Shown piece by piece: positions 7,000 through 7,468 of a stretch of DNA of 7,468 bases. Every line of letters starts with the position of its first letter. Within the stretch, counting starts at the first letter, position 1. The stretch comes from an uncultured Micrococcales bacterium (GTDB taxonomy: Bacteria; Actinomycetota; Actinomycetes; Actinomycetales; Microbacteriaceae). The notes under the pieces were generated by a model. The model made no database searches, had not been told where the DNA came from, and saw only the letters and a program-made list of their open reading frames with translations. Position numbers and translations under genes: made by a program. The stretch covers positions 1 to 7,468 of the forward strand of contig CAIKYE010000156.1 of NCBI GenBank assembly GCA_903831585.1, given 5' to 3'.

Positions 7000-7468
7000 T
7001 TACCAGTCTTTGCCCTTGGTCGACATCGCACGATCGGCCTCGCGCTTATCCTGCTGCTCCTTCAGGGCCTGCCGCTTGTCATATTCTTTCTTGCCTCGGG
7101 CAAGAGCGATTTCGACTTTGGCGTAGCCGTCTTTGAAGTAGAGCGAGAGGGGCACGAGGGTGTAGCCGCTCTCTTTGATTTTGCCGGCCAGCTTGTTGAT
7201 TTCGACGCGGTTCATCAGCAGCTTGCGTCGGCGTCGAGTCGAGTGGTTGTTCCAGGTGCCCTGCGTGTACTCGGGAATGTGCACGTTCTCGAGATAAATC
7301 TGACCACCTTCGATTGAGGCGAATCCATCGATTAGAGACGCGCGACCGGCACGCAACGACTTCACTTCGGTTCCACTGAGCACGATTCCGGCTTCGTAGA
7401 CATCTTCTATGTGATAGTCGTGGCGCGCTTTGCGGTTGCTGGCAACCACTTTTTGTCCACGTTCTCTA
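7000..7468 (-). CDS. smpB: SsrA-binding protein SmpB, lacking its first codons
   Basis: SmpB binds the tRNA-like part of tmRNA and places it in the empty decoding centre of stalled ribosomes. The fold's conserved blocks are visible: [20 protein letters not shown], then [31 protein letters not shown], and the basic C-terminal tail [18 protein letters not shown] that becomes helical in the ribosomal mRNA channel. The GTG at 7449 could serve as a start, but the frame stays open to the window edge and adds RERGQK before [12 protein letters not shown]. That matches the usual actinobacterial N-terminus (of the form [18 protein letters not shown]). The real start is therefore probably only about two codons beyond the window; some 155 residues are visible, near the family's full length. 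The partner RNA gene ssrA lies 103 bp downstream. Confidence 0.96.
   Translation of the reverse strand, partial: RERGQKVVASNRKARHDYHIEDVYEAGIVLSGTEVKSLRAGRASLIDGFASIEGGQIYLENVHIPEYTQGTWNNHSTRRRRKLLMNRVEINKLAGKIKESGYTLVPLSLYFKDGYAKVEIALARGKKEYDKRQALKEQQDKREADRAMSTKGKDW

Noticed and set aside
6871..7317. 148-codon open frame on the + strand
   Set aside because: It is antisense to the tmRNA 5' end, the spacer and smpB, all of which are well identified on the - strand.
1..7468. CRISPR array, insertion sequence, toxin-antitoxin or defence system
   Set aside because: No regularly spaced repeats, transposase-like frames, terminal inverted repeats or defence domains were found; apart from the short RNA and regulatory spacer regions the window is filled by recognisable genes.

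Overview
This window looks like chromosomal DNA from an actinobacterium, most likely a Microbacteriaceae-type organism with moderate GC content, perhaps a small-genome freshwater lineage. The evidence is the tmRNA tag AKSNRTDFALAA (the actinobacterial ...RTDFALAA ending), the SmpB sequence, and an ECF transporter S component of a type I associate with actinobacteria. The genus-level guess is inference from sequence style only.

Layout. Positions 1-2720 (+ strand) hold an ECF vitamin/cofactor-type importer as a tightly overlapping operon: the 3' end of the EcfT membrane subunit (cut by the window start), a fused double ATPase (EcfA-A'), and the substrate-binding S component. Positions 2717-6446 (- strand) hold two genes in the opposite direction: a GH38 alpha-mannosidase of 1026 residues and, 4 bp after it, a small TRIC/UPF0126 membrane channel. 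The S component and the TRIC gene converge and share a CTAG with one stop codon on each strand. A perfect hairpin inside the last TRIC codons may serve as the terminator between them. Positions 6447-7468 (- strand) hold the trans-translation pair: smpB (5' end just outside the window), a spacer with three stem-loops, and ssrA (tmRNA), followed by a strong intrinsic terminator. That terminator abuts a candidate -10 box for the mannosidase gene.

How they work together. SmpB and tmRNA are direct partners in ribosome rescue. EcfT, EcfA-A' and S should form one dedicated importer, with a substrate that cannot be read from the sequence. Mannosidase and TRIC are probably co-transcribed, but no functional link is evident. 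I found no phage, transposon, CRISPR or defence-system content and no clearly new system. The most useful points beyond routine annotation are the tmRNA with its tag, the corrected smpB start, the terminator/promoter abutment at 6472-6504 and the hairpin at the convergent gene junction.
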